A stretch of 64,000 nucleotides of DNA from Rattus norvegicus (GCF_036323735.1 NC_086031.1:41759725-41823724), one strand, 5' to 3'; positions 10,592 through 21,408 are shown, counted from the stretch's first letter. Numbers and translations: made by a program. Notes: generated by a model not told the origin, from the sequence alone.

Positions 10592-10688
10592 GGAGAAGCA
10601 AAGATGATGAAAGACGGGAAGGTCTTCAGAGTGATCCAACAGAACTGCTGGGACCCAGAAGTCCGCATCAGAGAAATGAACCAGAAAG
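10592..10688 (+). CDS. Acmsd: Acmsd coding exon 3 (residues 35-67, split codon)
   Basis: A 97-base exon, phase 0 in and phase 1 out, that starts GEAKMMKDGKVFRV and ends at MNQK plus one base. Acceptor CTGACTCAG; donor AAAG|GTACTT, a weaker donor than the neighbours'. It carries Lys41 and Arg47, which contact substrate in ACMSD structures (known from the family). At several positions (for example MM for LL, IQQN for VREN) it differs from human, as expected of a rodent orthologue. The GGAA arrays end about 150 bases upstream. Confidence 0.97.
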
Positions 10689-10887
10689 GTACTTACAAAA
10701 CACTCTCTGTGCTTCTGTCTGGCTTAAGGCAACACCCATCCTTAAAGTGGTGACCACTTGATATGATTTATGGGATAGCAACTTCCGGTTCCCTTTTCCC
10801 TGCCAGGCGTGCTGTTACTGCTTCCTTAGAGGAAAGAGGGCCATTCCGAGCCAACGCTTTTAGAGCATAGATTTGGAAGCTTTAATT

Positions 10888-11088
10888 TAGTTTTTTTCCT
10901 TTTTTTTTGGATATTTTACAAATTTACATTTCAAATGTTATCCTCCTTCCTCCTTCCATACCCCCTACCCATACCCCCACGAGGATGCCCCCCACCCCAA
11001 CACCCTGGCATTCCCCCACATTGGGAAAATGAACCTTCACAGCATCAAGGGTTTTTCCTCCCACTGATGCTGGACAATGCCACCCTCC
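10888..11088 (-). mobile_element. L1 3' UTR fragment, antisense, strongly 5'-truncated
   Basis: A poly(T) stretch (about 10890-10909) is followed by GGATATTTTACAAATTTACA and TTCAAATGTTATCC. This is the same motif order as at the 3' end of the L1 at 58434 (CTTATATACATTTCAAGTGT). A pyrimidine-rich 3' UTR follows. Confidence 0.75.
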
Positions 11089-11159
11089 ACTTAAAGCAAA
11101 ACAGTATATCAACAAAATGATAATGGTGGTGCATTTTATTACTTAAAATATTTTTAGTT

Positions 11160-11460
11160 CAGGTCTGGAAATGGCTGGGTGGGCAGATCCATAGACATCT
11201 ATAAAACCAGCTGTAGTGGTGGAGGTGTCCATAGTCTCACACTCCTGTAGTGAGATGGAAGGCAGAGGCAGGAGAATCCCCAGAAGCTCACAGGCAGCCA
11301 GCCTGGAACACTACAGTCCCTATGCACCACAGGTGAGCCAGCAACTGAGACAAAAAACAACTTCAAAATCTCATGGGCAGCCAGCAGCCAGGGACACAGG
11401 GAAGATGAGGACGAGTGCCTAAGGTGGTCCTTTGATCTTCACATGCATGCTGAGGCACAA
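11160..11460 (+). other. Probable old SINE/rodent repeat, family unclear
   Basis: Has SINE-like pieces (GAAGGCAGAGGCAGGAGAAT, then a GCACACATGC-rich tail running into the microsatellite). It is too diverged for me to name. No coding exon is visible. Confidence 0.35.
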
Positions 11461-11917
11461 ATGATTCATACATGCATGCACATGCACACATGCACACAGG
11501 CATACACATATACACATGTGCACGGTCACACACACAGGCACACACACACATGCACACACACACACTTGCACAGGCACACATGCATACACGCACGCATACA
11601 CATGCACACACATACATGTGCACACACTTATGCACAGGCACATACACATGCACACATGCATGCAGACACAGGCACACATGCATACACATGCTCACACTCA
11701 CACACAGGCACACATATATGCACACGCATGCATACACATGCATGCACACACACAAGCATGTACACATGCACACTTGCACAGGCACATACACATGCACACA
11801 TACATGCAGACAAAGGTGCACACACAGGCACACATGCATGCAGATACAGGCACACATACATGCAGACACATGCACACACACAGGCACACACACAGGCACA
11901 CACACACATGTGCATGC
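11461..11917. repeat. Complex (CA)n / ACACATGC / CACAGGCA microsatellite
   Basis: About 450 bases of alternating purine-pyrimidine DNA built from CA, CATGCA and CACAGGCACA units in irregular order. All six frames are open for long stretches (Cys/Val/Met or His/Thr proteins), which is a composition artefact. Confidence 0.95.
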
Positions 11918-12204
11918 TCACACTCTTATCTCCTGTCACCTCCCTTCCTCCCATCAAGCCCCTTTTCTTTTGTTTGTGATCCTCTGATTTTTAACCAGTC
12001 TGCTGTGCGAACATAGTTTTAGAATGATACACAGGAGTCTGGTGGGCTTGCTATTAGCTACTGAACTGAAGACAGTAACTGCCCACCCCATCCATCAGTG
12101 TATCCCAGTAGTTCAGTAAGGGTACAGCTCAGTGAGACCTACTGTAATGACTCAGTCTGGAACTGACTCTTGATGGCACCAGCCTTGTGCAGGCAACAGT
12201 GCTT

Positions 12205-12346
12205 AACTAAGACTTTTGAGGCAGGGTCTCATGCATAGCCCAGACTGGCCTTAAACCCACTATGCATCACCAAGGAAGGCCTTGAAGTCTTATTTCTCCT
12301 GTGTCCACTTCTGGAAGTGCTACAGCAGCAGGGATGAACTACCATG
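12205..12346 (-). mobile_element. B1-like SINE, antisense, diverged
   Basis: GAGGCAGGGTCTCATGCATA and CAGACTGGCCTTAAACCCAC follow the antisense B1 order and end near CACCATGCCC-like sequence (CTACCATGCCCAAGC). Confidence 0.6.
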
Positions 12347-13431
12347 CCCAAGCACAATTGTATTTTATTTCGAAGTCCAGGAGGAAAAAAATGAGTCACT
12401 AAAATCTGGAAGTTTAGAATCCAGTGGCATGAACCCAAGTAACATTCAAATTCAGCTTTATAAAGTCTGGAGCCAACTCTGTGGGCCACTCTGCAGAATA
12501 CCTATGTAGTCCTGGATCTCGGTACACTGGGGCTTGGAGACAAATCTCTGGCAAAGAACAATTTGCTGTAAATGTGAAGAGAGAGCAAGGGCCCACCCTC
12601 TCAAGAGGAGAACAGTGACTTGGCTGACTGGAGTCAGAAATTGTCATTTATGACTGCAACAGAAGTACACGTGCCTCCTTTGGGTTTTGTTTTATTTGTT
12701 TTTGTTTTTGTATGTTTATCCCAAGTACTGTCTTTGAGGCAATAGTCATGACCCACTTTCAAAGAGTACGGTTATTACCCCTCCACGCAGTTCTAAGCAC
12801 CTGACACAAATGAACTCGTTTAGTTCCTACAACGATCCCCAGAGGTAGGCTTTCTTCAGATCGTTGTTTTTAAGATTCCTGGATCCTAGACTCTGGAATC
12901 AAACCCTAGGGACTGAGGGCCATGAGACTTTAGCCAGGCTACTTTAGGAGCCCAAATAAAGGACTTGAGAGATATACCTGTCATGTATGACCTACAGTGG
13001 AAACCTCAGGGAGTGGGGGGCGGGAGAGAAAGATGGAAACCAGAAAAGATGGAGAAAAAAGTGACAAAAGAGCAGAAGGGCTGTCTGGGTGGAGAAATGG
13101 GGAGAGTGATAACAGGCAACTATGATCAAGAAACAGTTTTGATGATATGCATATAATATGTGCATAATTAACACATGCTGCTTTTTTCCATGGTGGAGAA
13201 ATGTCTTGGCCTAAACAGCATTTGGTCACAAGGAGGGTAGAAGAAAATCTGGGCAAATAGACTCGAATCATTCTTTTTGAATGATCCAATTTTGTCCAAC
13301 TTTCTCCTCTATGTAGAGCCGAGGGTGAGGGAGAGCGCCTGAGGGAGAGAGAGTAGGTTGGGCTGGAAGCTGCTGGTCTCATCCTGGTAAAGGCTCTTCT
13401 CCTGACAGGTGTGTCTTTCCTTGTATTCTAG
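12347..13431. other. Intronic sequence, no recognised element
   Basis: Rest of Acmsd intron 3 up to the next exon. Apart from a short TTTTG-rich run at 12688-12712 I see no named repeat. The small ORFs here have no recognisable similarity. Confidence 0.5.
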
Positions 13432-13481
13432 GAGTGACAGTGCAAGCTCTTTCCACAGTTCCCGTCATGTTTAGTTACTGG
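13432..13481 (+). CDS. Acmsd: Acmsd coding exon 4 (residues 67-83)
   Basis: A 50-base exon, phase 1 in and phase 0 out, completing Gly67 and encoding VTVQALSTVPVMFSYW. This is the beta-strand/loop that is highly conserved in ACMSD. Acceptor TGTATTCTAG; donor TGG|GTGAGT. It is too short to appear as an ORF and was recognised only by family similarity and splice phase. A 145-base pyrimidine microsatellite begins 120 bases downstream. Confidence 0.96.
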
Positions 13482-13599
13482 GTGAGTGTGAAACCTAGGA
13501 CCATCTTCTTGGTGGTGAAGGCTCATGTCCAGCTCCCCAGAAGGTGACAGATGACTTACACCTTGAAATTGGTCCATCTATCCTCTCCCTTAACGGTCC

Positions 13600-13653
<54 letters not shown>

Positions 13654-13745
13654 TTCCTTCCTTCCTTCCTTCCTTCCCTCCCTCCCTCCCTTCCTTCCTT
13701 CCTTCCTTCTTTCCTTCTTTCCTTCCTTCCTTCCTTTCTTTCTTT
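13600..13745. repeat. (CTTT)n(CCTT)n(CCCT)n pyrimidine tract
   Basis: A 145-base homopyrimidine run on the + strand with blocks CTTT, CTTC and CCCT. It is the tail of the antisense B4 that follows. Confidence 0.96.
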
Positions 13746-13965
13746 GGTTGTTTGTTTCTGAGAGAAGCTCTCCTGTAGACCAGGATGGCTTCAAACTTGC
13801 TTGGTAGCTAAGGATAACCTTGAACTTCCGATCCCCTGCCCCTATCTCCCTAATGCTAGGATCACAGACAGGTTGCACCATGCCCAGTTTATGCAGTGCT
13901 ATGACTGGAACCCAGGGCTTCTTACATGCTAGGCAGGCACTCTGCCCACCAGGGTGACTGGAGCC
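13746..13965 (-). mobile_element. B4 SINE, antisense
   Basis: The antisense B1 part (GTAGACCAGGATGGCTTCAA, CTAATGCTAGGATCACAGAC) is followed by the antisense ID part (TGGAACCCAGGGCTTCTTAC, ATGCTAGGCAGGCACTCTGC). Confidence 0.75.
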
Positions 13966-14194
13966 ACATTCCAGCTCCAGCGGTTCCTTCATATGTTGGT
14001 GGCATATGATCCCTGAGACTGCCTTCTTAGCCATGTCCTTGCTTCAGGATAGCCTGTGTGGGGCCATCAGACCCATATCTAGATTCACCCCACAGTTCAG
14101 TTGTAGACTGAGACCCTACCAGAGCTTACCTGTCTGGACTCACCCCTGCATTAATGCCTTGCCAAACTGCTGACAAGCCAGTGCACTGTTACAC

Positions 14195-14641
14195 TGTGGT
14201 AGAAATTTCTACCCCACCTGTGACCCTTTAGTTCCCAGATAAATGATACACACAGCCTTTATGTTTACAATACACCTTAAACAGCACAGGAGCTGGGCAG
14301 ATAATTACCCTCTATATTATTAGAATCTACTTTCCTATCAATAACCCTGAATTATTACGTACTACCTATTACGTTTCATCTGGGCTGCTCTTAAGTCCAA
14401 TTGGCCAGCCCACAGGACCACGTTTTTTTGTGGCTCACGTAACCCATGGTGGTTTCTCCTTCTTCCTCCTGCACCTTCTCCTTGTGGAAGCCCCAGAAAT
14501 CTAAACCTCCTATATTCTGTTCTGCCCAGCTATTGGCTGTTGGCATCTTTGTTTACCAATCAGAAATAACTCGGGGGCAGGGTCATAGGTCACAGGTCGA
14601 TAAGCAGACTCCGGTGTAGCGGGCTTGCTCTTAGCATTACA
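14195..14641. mobile_element. LTR-like repeat (possible solo LTR), family not assigned
   Basis: A 447-base block that begins TGTGGTAG and ends CATTACA, i.e. with LTR-style TG...CA ends. It contains ATTGGCTG and ACCAATCAG (CCAAT-type) promoter motifs and a dispersed-repeat-like body. I could not find a convincing target-site duplication, and I cannot name the family. It lies in intron 4 and carries the half-site array at 14580-14599. Confidence 0.45.
14580..14599 (+). promoter_or_regulatory. Three tandem nuclear-receptor half-sites spaced by 1 (DR1 array)
   Basis: GGGTCA, then T, AGGTCA, then C, AGGTCG: two overlapping DR1 elements. DR1 is the known binding format of PPAR/RXR and HNF4. Acmsd is known to respond to these receptors. 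That this copy is used is inference. Confidence 0.5.
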
Positions 14642-15646
14642 ATAGACAGCAAGAACAAACCTCAACCTTGTGCGTCCTGGGGAATGGACAAAGGGGAGGT
14701 CCTAGATCCCTTTCCACAAGTCAGCGGTTCTCAAACACTGACTTTCAGAACTGATTCTGAGACATGGGGCAGGGAGGTAACTTTTGGTACAGAGCTAGGA
14801 ATGAGCTAACCTGGTAGTTGTGGTTGACATGTGATTTCACAAGTCCAGCAGGAGTCACTCGGTTCTCTACGCTTCTGATTAGATCACTATGTAAAGTAAA
14901 ATGTCTTGACACCTCAGGGTGGGGTCTGGGGAGATAAAGTGAAAGCACAAAGATCTGAGTTCAATCCCCAGAACACACATAAAGAAGTATGTACGGGAGC
15001 TTGAGGAGCGGTTCAGTGGGGAAGATAGATCAGTGGCTGCCGAGGCATGAGGACCCGAGTTCTGATCCCAGAACCCACTTTAAACGGCTAGGCGTGGTCA
15101 CATTTGAGCCTGTACCCCTAGTACTGTAGGGGCTGGAAACAGGGGACTCACTACAGCCTAGTGAAGGGGAGGGGACTGGGAGAAGAAAGAAAACAAAGCC
15201 CAACTACCACAGTGTCAATAGGAGGGCGTGGGAGGACAGATGAAGACAGGACCCACGCGGGAGTAGGGCTGGTATCCTTCAAGGAGCCAAGACGAGAGAC
15301 CTTAAAGGTAGCTTCAGACATTAGGAAGCTCTTCAAGGTCTGTCTGCTGCTGATAGTGGCCTACCCTCGTTCCCCGTCTAAACTGGAGCAGCCAAGTAGT
15401 TAGTACATGAGGCCCAGAGATACTTCTGGGCTCTGTTCTAATTAACCCGCAGCATCCCGGCAGCTCTCTTTGTGCTCACAGACCCTTGGTCTCCTGTGGC
15501 CAGTAGCTCTGTCAGTCCATGCCTCAGCTTCCTGAGGCATACAATCATTACGAAGGGTGAATATTTCCAGTCAAGAGGCAATATTTAGAATGAATGTCTA
15601 ACCAAGTAGGTTTTGACTGGCATGCAACCTTTCCTCTTTTCACCAG
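14642..15646. other. Intronic sequence with a SINE-like remnant at about 15005-15135
   Basis: Contains tRNA-SINE-like wording (CAGTGGCTGCCGAGGCATGA, GAGTTCTGATCCCAGAACCC) but too diverged to name. The remainder looks unique. It ends at the exon 5 acceptor. Confidence 0.4.
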
Positions 15647-15883
15647 GCCAAACCTAAGGACACTTTGGAACTGTGCCAGTTTTTAAACAATGACCTCGCT
15701 GCCACGGTGGCCAGATACCCTCGAAGGTTTGTGGGTTTGGGGACATTGCCTATGCAAGCCCCGGGGCTGGCTGTCGAGGAGATGGAGCGTTGTGTAAAGG
15801 AGCTAGGATTTCCAGGAATCCAGATTGGATCCCACATCAACATGTGGGACCTGAATGACCCGGAACTCTTCCCCATCTACACG
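15647..15883 (+). CDS. Acmsd: Acmsd coding exon 5 (residues 84-162)
   Basis: The largest Acmsd exon, 237 bases, phase 0/0. It starts AKPKDTLELCQFLNNDLA, passes through YPRRFVGLGTLPMQAPGLA and ERCVKELGFPGIQIG, and ends WDLNDPELFPIYT. Acceptor TTCACCAG; donor ACG|GTGAGT. The segment forms the central part of the TIM-barrel amidohydrolase fold. The open frame extends past the donor to 15991, but that part is intron. Gly at residue 110 and Thr162 differ from the human residues (Glu, Ala). Confidence 0.98.
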
Positions 15884-16186
15884 GTGAGTACTGACACTTT
15901 CGCTGGGCCAGCGCACAGACGCGCAGCCATGGGTGGTGGGGGACCACGAAGGAAGCATTCCCCCCCAGGAAAAGAGGGCAGGAGACAATAGGTCAGTGAC
16001 TTCAGATGTAGGTAGGAGATGTAGAAACCTACCAAAACTCCTCCCAAAAGAGTGAGCCATTCTACAGAGGGGGAGATGGGACACTTCCAAGGCCCGCTCC
16101 GAGGTAACTTTGGTGAAATCTCTCTCTTACTGGATCACATTTTACACAGAAGCCTAAATGCCATCCTCACTGCTAGCGATTTTCAT

Positions 16187-16188
<2 letters not shown>

Positions 16189-16241
<53 letters not shown>

Positions 16242-16290
16242 GAGAGACAGAGAGAGACAGGGAGAGACAGGGAGAGACAGAGACAGAGAG
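16189..16290. repeat. (CA)n followed by (GAGAGACAG)n
   Basis: About 25 CA units pass directly into GAGAGACAG/GGGAGAGACAG units. Confidence 0.95.
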
Positions 16291-16579
16291 GACTTTTCTT
16301 TTTGCTATGGAAATTTTTTTTTCAAAACTATGAAGTAACTTTGGAGAGACTATAGAAATACAAAAAGTATAAAAAGGAAAATAAATGCACTAGTCATTCC
16401 AGCCAAAGACAGGAACCACTCTTAATGTGTCATTCATTAAGAAATAAATAAAACAAAGCCTATGCATATCTATATTTTAGCACACCTGGAATTCTGTGAC
16501 ACACGTGATCTCATATCCTGAGAATTTACAAACTAAATGAACATTACGCATATACATGTGTGGCATGCAAAGTTCTGTT

Positions 16580-16866
16580 CATGATTGCAAATGTGTGGTC
16601 ATACACGTGTACACGTGTGTGGTGTAGAACATCAGACGTCTTCCTCCATAGCTCTCCCCCTTATTGACTGAAGCAGAGTCTCTGGCTGAACTTTTGAGTT
16701 TGCCTGTTTCAGCCAGTGCAGCCAGCTCACCCCTAGCATCCCGTTTCCACTGAGATCACAGGCAGGCTACCACGCCTACCTGGCTTGCATGTGGGTTCTG
16801 AGAATATAAACTCTAGTCCTCACACGTGTGTGACAAGCATTTATACACTGGACCAGCTCCCCAGCC
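16580..16866 (-). mobile_element. tRNA-derived SINE (B3/B4-like), antisense, diverged
   Basis: Reads towards TGGACCAGCTCCCCAGCCC at its right end, the antisense head of a rodent tRNA-type SINE. The body has CACAGGCAGGCTACCACGCC, an antisense B1-like motif. The family call is weak. Confidence 0.45.
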
Positions 16867-16972
16867 CAATGAAGATGATCAGAATGGGTGATTATTGGAA
16901 ACTTCAGAATAGTCAGTGTACTGACATGCTTTTATTCTTGAATCCTCATTTAAGAACCTTAGGAAGAAGCTA

Positions 16973-17115
16973 GGCATGGCGACACCCACCTTTAATACCA
17001 GCCCTCAGGCAGAGGACAGGTGGGACTCTAAGTCTGGGGGCAGCCCTGGTCTACAGCCAGGGCTGCACAGAGACTGTGGCTTGAAAAAACCAAAATCCCA
17101 AAACAAACAAAAGAC
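16973..17115 (+). mobile_element. B1 SINE
   Basis: GCTAGGCATGGCGACACCCA, CTTTAATACCAGCCCTCAGG, CTGGTCTACAGCCAGGGCTG, then an A-rich CAAAACAAACAAAAG tail. Confidence 0.85.
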
Positions 17116-17174
17116 CTTAGAAGGCAGAGGTGTGTTTTGGCAGTATATAATAAAAATACACATGAAACTGAGCA

Positions 17175-17303
17175 TAAAAACACAGCCTGTAATCTCATCA
17201 TTCAGGAGTCTGAGGCAGGAGGATAATGAGTTGGAGACCAGCCTGGGCTACATAGTGAGTTTCAGACAAGCCTGAGATATGTAGCAAGATCCTGCCTCAA
17301 AAC
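17175..17303 (+). mobile_element. B1-like SINE
   Basis: CTGTAATCTCATCATTCAGG, GAGACCAGCCTGGGCTACAT, AGATCCTGCCTCAAAAC in B1 order, moderately diverged. Confidence 0.8.
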
Positions 17304-17451
17304 TCTCAAAATAGAGACAGATAAGAAGAGAAAGAGGAGGGAGGAGGAGAAAACAAATCCAGATTGGTTGATATATCAATAGATGGGTGGATGTTATACA
17401 GAGTGTAGAATTTGATAAGCTCAGGTGGGGAGTATAAGATTATTTATTATG

Positions 17452-17547
17452 GGGGTTGGGGATTTAGCTCAGTGGTAGAGTGCTTGCCTAGCGAGCGCAA
17501 GGCCCTGGGTTCGGTCCCCAGCTCCGAAAAAAAGAAAAAAGAAAAAA
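17452..17547 (+). mobile_element. ID SINE
   Basis: A full ID body (GGGGTTGGGGATTTAGCTCA, GGTTCGGTCCCCAGCTCCG) and A-rich tail. It is flanked by a perfect 16-bp target-site duplication AAGATTATTTATTATG at 17436-17451 and 17548-17563. Confidence 0.95.
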
Positions 17548-17879
17548 AAGATTATTTATTATGTTTATAATGTCTATATTTAAAACATTTCACATTAAAA
17601 TGTGTTTTCAAAATGGCACTATCCAGTTCTGAAGTACCCAGGTTCACATCCCGCCATCTTCTCTACCACTCTCTCTCTCTCTCATCCTGTCACTGAGCCA
17701 ACCTTCATAGGTGCCAGGATTTAAGATCCAGGATTTAAGATCCAGGAGTCTTCCCTCGGCTGCAGCTTTTACAAATCTCACAATTGTAATGGTTTGAGAT
17801 GGTTTTCTAATATTTCCATCACAGGGCAAAAACCTTTCCTGCTGATTTAAGTAGATATTTGCAGACTCGCCAAGCATTC

Positions 17880-18600
17880 TGCTCTGTCACTTATTCATCT
17901 AATATTCATGCAGCTCTAACTACACGGAAAAAAATTTCATATATGTGTCTGTGGCAACTGCCCACTATGTGGAGTGTTGCCTATGCAGCTGCCTCTTAAA
18001 GATTTAATATTCTTCTCAGTACTGAACTCCCCGAACGCATCGGCTGCAGAGGCTCAGCTGATGGAGAGAATGTTTTCTGAAAATTCCAGCGAGCTTCAAA
18101 CAAGGATTTATTTACTCATGCATCCAAGTTGCTTCAGCACAGTGTGTGAGCGTCTTCAGCTACGAGTCATTTTTATTATTCACCGGAAGTGGCTTTATAC
18201 GTTCCTCGGGGCTTAGAAAGCAATCACAGCTGCTGGAGTGCACATTTTCATTTGAGTGACGAGCTCCACCTATCCATCACTCCAATTAGATTATTTGGGA
18301 GCACGCCAGTCTCTGAGAGATTTAGGAGTTCGTCCTGACTCCGGTTGACCTGCCGTGTCCCTGGGCCAACAATCTGTTTGTTTGGTTAGCAAGCCTGGCT
18401 TGCTTAGCTCTTCTCTAGCTTGCGTCAGTGACGTGCTCAAACAAATGGCAAGAGTTTCTGACAGCCAAGTTAGTGCTGTCATTTCAAGATAGTCCTGGCA
18501 CTCCACAGCTTCCAAATGCCGTGCCCCACCCCCACGCCCAGCCCTAGACCTCTCTTCTAAGGGAATAAGCCTCATAACAGACACTCAGGTACAAATGACT
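17880..18600. other. Repeat-free intronic block, candidate conserved element
   Basis: About 700 bases without recognisable SINE, LINE or microsatellite. The block is unusual for these introns and holds an ETS-type ACCGGAAGTG (18181-18190) and a TAATTAGATTA-like homeodomain word near 18281. Function is not shown. Confidence 0.3.
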
Positions 18601-18879
18601 CCATTGCCGTATGAGGAAAACAGAATGTCAGGACCTGACAGTCTGACTCTACCTACCCTGTAGCAGCTGCCAAGACCTGAGTAAGTGACTTAGGTTCTGT
18701 CTTCTCTATAAAAAGAGGCAAGCATGAGCAGTCTCTGTATACCTGTGACACACTGACACACAGAGTGCCTGTCTCATAAATGATCAAACCAGTTAGTAGC
18801 TATAAAATTCCTCTATGTGTGTGAAGACCAGATGTTGACGTTCAATGCCTTCCTCAATTGCTCTCCCCTTGATCTTTAC

Positions 18880-19093
18880 ATTTTACTTTATGTGTATGGG
18901 TGTTCTGCCCGCATGTATGTCGATACACCACATGTATACAGTGTCCTCAAAGGCCAGAAGAGGTCTTCAGATCTCCTGGGATTGGAGTTACAGACCACTG
19001 GGAGCCATCTTGAGGGTGCTGGAAATCCAACGCTGGTCCTCTAGAAGAGCAGCCACAGTAGCTCTTAGCTACTGAGCCATCTCAACAGTCCTT
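18880..19093 (-). mobile_element. B3-type SINE, antisense
   Basis: Antisense B3 order: GTGTATGGGTGTTCTGCCCG, AGGCCAGAAGAGG, GGAGTTACAGACCACTGGGA, CTCTAGAAGAGCAGCCACAG, ACTGAGCCATCTCAACAGTCC. Confidence 0.85.
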
Positions 19094-19275
19094 TCGCCTT
19101 GTTTTTTTGAGACACGGCATCTCACTGAATTTGGAGCCTCTGATTCCACTAAACTGGATGGCTAATGGATCCAGAGATCCTCCTGTGTCTCTGGCTGCAA
19201 ATACATGATACCATCCCCAGCTTTTACCTGGATCTGCTCTCTGATGTTCATGCTCGCACTGCCTGAGCCATGTCT
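19094..19275 (-). mobile_element. B1/B4-like SINE remnant, antisense
   Basis: TTTTTTTGAGACACGGCATC and CTGGCTGCAAATACATGATA, CCATCCCCAGC resemble a diverged antisense B1. Tentative. Confidence 0.4.
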
Positions 19276-19847
19276 TCAGCCTAATAGTTACACAATCCTT
19301 ACAGCAGCATTGATATAAAATCTCCATGGTGGTTAGCGATGACCTTGAGACTATAAGTGGCTTTGTGTTCTCCACCATGCCCCACATATAGAAGGAAATC
19401 GTTTTTCATGCTAATTTGAATTCAATCAAGTCTCATCCTTACGAAAGGTCACATCTCACAAGGTACCGTGATCAGGTCCCTCGGTGAAGCCTACCATTCT
19501 ATCATTCCAAGAAGTCAGTATTTTCTTTCCAACCTGCATTCATGATCAGAAAGCAGTTAGCTTCTGTACCTTCTAAAGCTTGTGTCTCTGAGCTCCTCAG
19601 CCCACTGGGTTGGAACTCTCCAGTTTACCCTTTGCCTGTCACATCTAGAACCCCCAGCTATCCAAAACTGTGCCATTTACAACAATGCTTACATACACAA
19701 GTCACACTGCATCAGCTGGGTGAGCACAAATATTTACATGCAAAGGCAGTATCCCAACATACTTAAAAAGAAATCATCCTAATGAGAGCTTGTTTGGTCC
19801 CTCGGTAAGCACTGACATTAATGATTTCATTAATGATTAATCGTGCT
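19276..19847. other. Intronic sequence, no recognised element
   Basis: Acmsd intron 5. It is unique-looking, with no exon-like block bounded by splice sites. Confidence 0.45.
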
Positions 19848-20042
19848 AGTTTTCCTTCTATTGCTGGGATAAAACACCATGACCAAAGCAACCTGGGGGA
19901 ACCACCTGCACAGTGAGCTGGGCCTCCCACATCAATCACTAATCAAGAAAAGGCCCCTACAGGCAATCTGATGGACACGGTTTCTCACTTGGGGTTTTCT
20001 CTTCCCATATAATTCGAGCTGGGATCAAGTTGATTAAAAAAA
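19848..20042 (-). mobile_element. Rodent dispersed repeat 'R' (unassigned), partial
   Basis: Begins with TTGCTGGGATAAAACACCATGACC and ends near TCAAGTTGATTA. The same two end motifs bound the copies at 23553-23955 and 28565-28976. The family name is not known to me. Confidence 0.6.
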
Positions 20043-20389
20043 AAAACTCACCAGTAAAACTATTGAGGGGATTTACACAGACATTTTGCTAACTAAAGTT
20101 CATCCCATCTGCATGGTCTTTCCATTCCTCACAAGATTCTGATGTAGGCTAACCTATAGTATTCTTAGTACTTATCCAGCTCAGGCACTGAGAGATCTAT
20201 CTCTATTCAGTGATTTCCTTTCACTCCTGGGAGAGTTTTCAGAGCGTCACTGGGCTCCAGGGATTGCAAGAGTATCCACGCATCCAGAAACCCCATCAGT
20301 GTTGTGTCCAAGGTCTTCCTGAATTAGATCAGGCCAGCCCACCCCATTCTAGCTGAAAGGAGCTAATCCCTGGCTCATTTTCCTGAATA

Positions 20390-20430
20390 GATTCATTCAT
20401 TCACTCATTCATTCATTCATTCATTCATTC
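20390..20430. repeat. (ATTC)n microsatellite
   Basis: About ten ATTC units with one ACTC variant. Confidence 0.95.
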
Positions 20431-20552
20431 TTCCGTTTATTCATTTGTTTGTTTTGGAGATGAAGCTTTCTGTGTACTCTTGGCTGACCTGAAACTCCCT
20501 AGGTAGCCGTCTTTGAACTTGAGCTGACAGGTGTTCACTTCATGCTTGGCTC
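20431..20552 (-). mobile_element. B1-like SINE, antisense, diverged
   Basis: TTTTGGAGATGAAGCTTTCT, GGCTGACCTGAAACTCCCTA, GAGCTGACAGGTGTTCACTT in antisense B1 order. Confidence 0.5.
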
Positions 20553-20824
20553 TCACTTCCTCACTTCCTGTAGCTTTAGGTTTCTAAGAGGAGAGGAGGG
20601 AGACCCCCTGCCCTGACTCCAAAAATACCAGGTACCATCCCAGTCTCCCAGAAAGGGTAAACTGTGCGGGCACCATGGAAAACTTTTCCCTGCATTTGAA
20701 GTGTGGGATTTGGCTTTAAGCATTTTGTTCTTTGTCAAAATGTTTGAGGGGGGTGTGCTATAGAGACTTTCAGACAGTAAAGTGCTTACCTTGAACCCAG
20801 TCTCTAGAGTCCATATTTTAAAAA

Positions 20825-21004
20825 AAGACTAGTCATGGTGGTATGCACTCATAAACCCAGAACTGGGGACACAGACAGGAAGATCCCTGGTGCTCAGTGG
20901 CCACCCAACATAGACAAATCAGTGAGCTTCAAGTTAATGAGAAACCTTGTCTCAAAAACCAAGGTGAGCAACCCTTGCACACAGCATGCAAAGTTGTCCT
21001 ATGG
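20825..21004 (+). mobile_element. B-type SINE, diverged
   Basis: AGTCATGGTGGTATGCACTC, CCCAGAACTGGGGACACAGACAG, AACCTTGTCTCAAAAACC; the tail passes into a CACACATGCACA microsatellite. Confidence 0.6.
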
Positions 21005-21049
21005 CCTCCACACATGCACACGTACACGCACACACATGCATGCACACGT

Positions 21050-21080
<31 letters not shown>
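21005..21080. repeat. (CA)n microsatellite
   Basis: Imperfect ACACGCACACATGCA units, then 16 pure CA units. Confidence 0.95.
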
Positions 21081-21082
<2 letters not shown>

Positions 21083-21314
21083 GAGTGGTAGATATTTCCT
21101 GTAATTTTTTTCACCAAACAATATGCTAAATTCATCAACCTATGGTTAATCCTTTTCATTTTTTCAAGCAGGAATAATTTGGTCAAGGAATCTTTTATAC
21201 AGATGAACAAAGGAACTTCTAAAGTATTGGAGCTTATTTTCTCAGATCGATGTGGAATCTGAGGTAGAGAGGCAGTCTCCCACAAATAACTTCTTTCTCA
21301 TTGCTCTATTAAAG

Positions 21315-21408
21315 GCGGCTGAGAGGCTGAATTGTTCTCTGTTCGTGCATCCCTGGGATATGCAGATGGATGGACGGATGGCCAAATACTGGCTGCCTTG
21401 GCTCGTAG
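21315..21408 (+). CDS. Acmsd: Acmsd coding exon 6 (residues 163-194, split codon)
   Basis: A 94-base exon, phase 0 in and phase 1 out: AAERLNCSLFVHPWDMQ through RMAKYWLPWLV. It holds His174, a zinc ligand of ACMSD, and Trp191 in the active-site wall (roles known from the family; both fall at exactly the expected residue number). Acceptor CTATTAAAG; donor GTAG|GTTTGT, which is weak at positions +3 to +6 compared with the other Acmsd donors. The long open frame 21252-21494 is only partly exon. Confidence 0.97.

Noticed and set aside
11363..12016. ORFs of 100-180 codons rich in Cys/Val/Met or His/Thr
   Set aside because: Translation of CA/CATGCA microsatellite DNA in all frames. No splice sites or family similarity.
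15884..15991. Extension of the Acmsd exon 5 frame to 15991
   Set aside because: A strong GTGAGT donor follows codon 162, and the extended residues do not resemble ACMSD.
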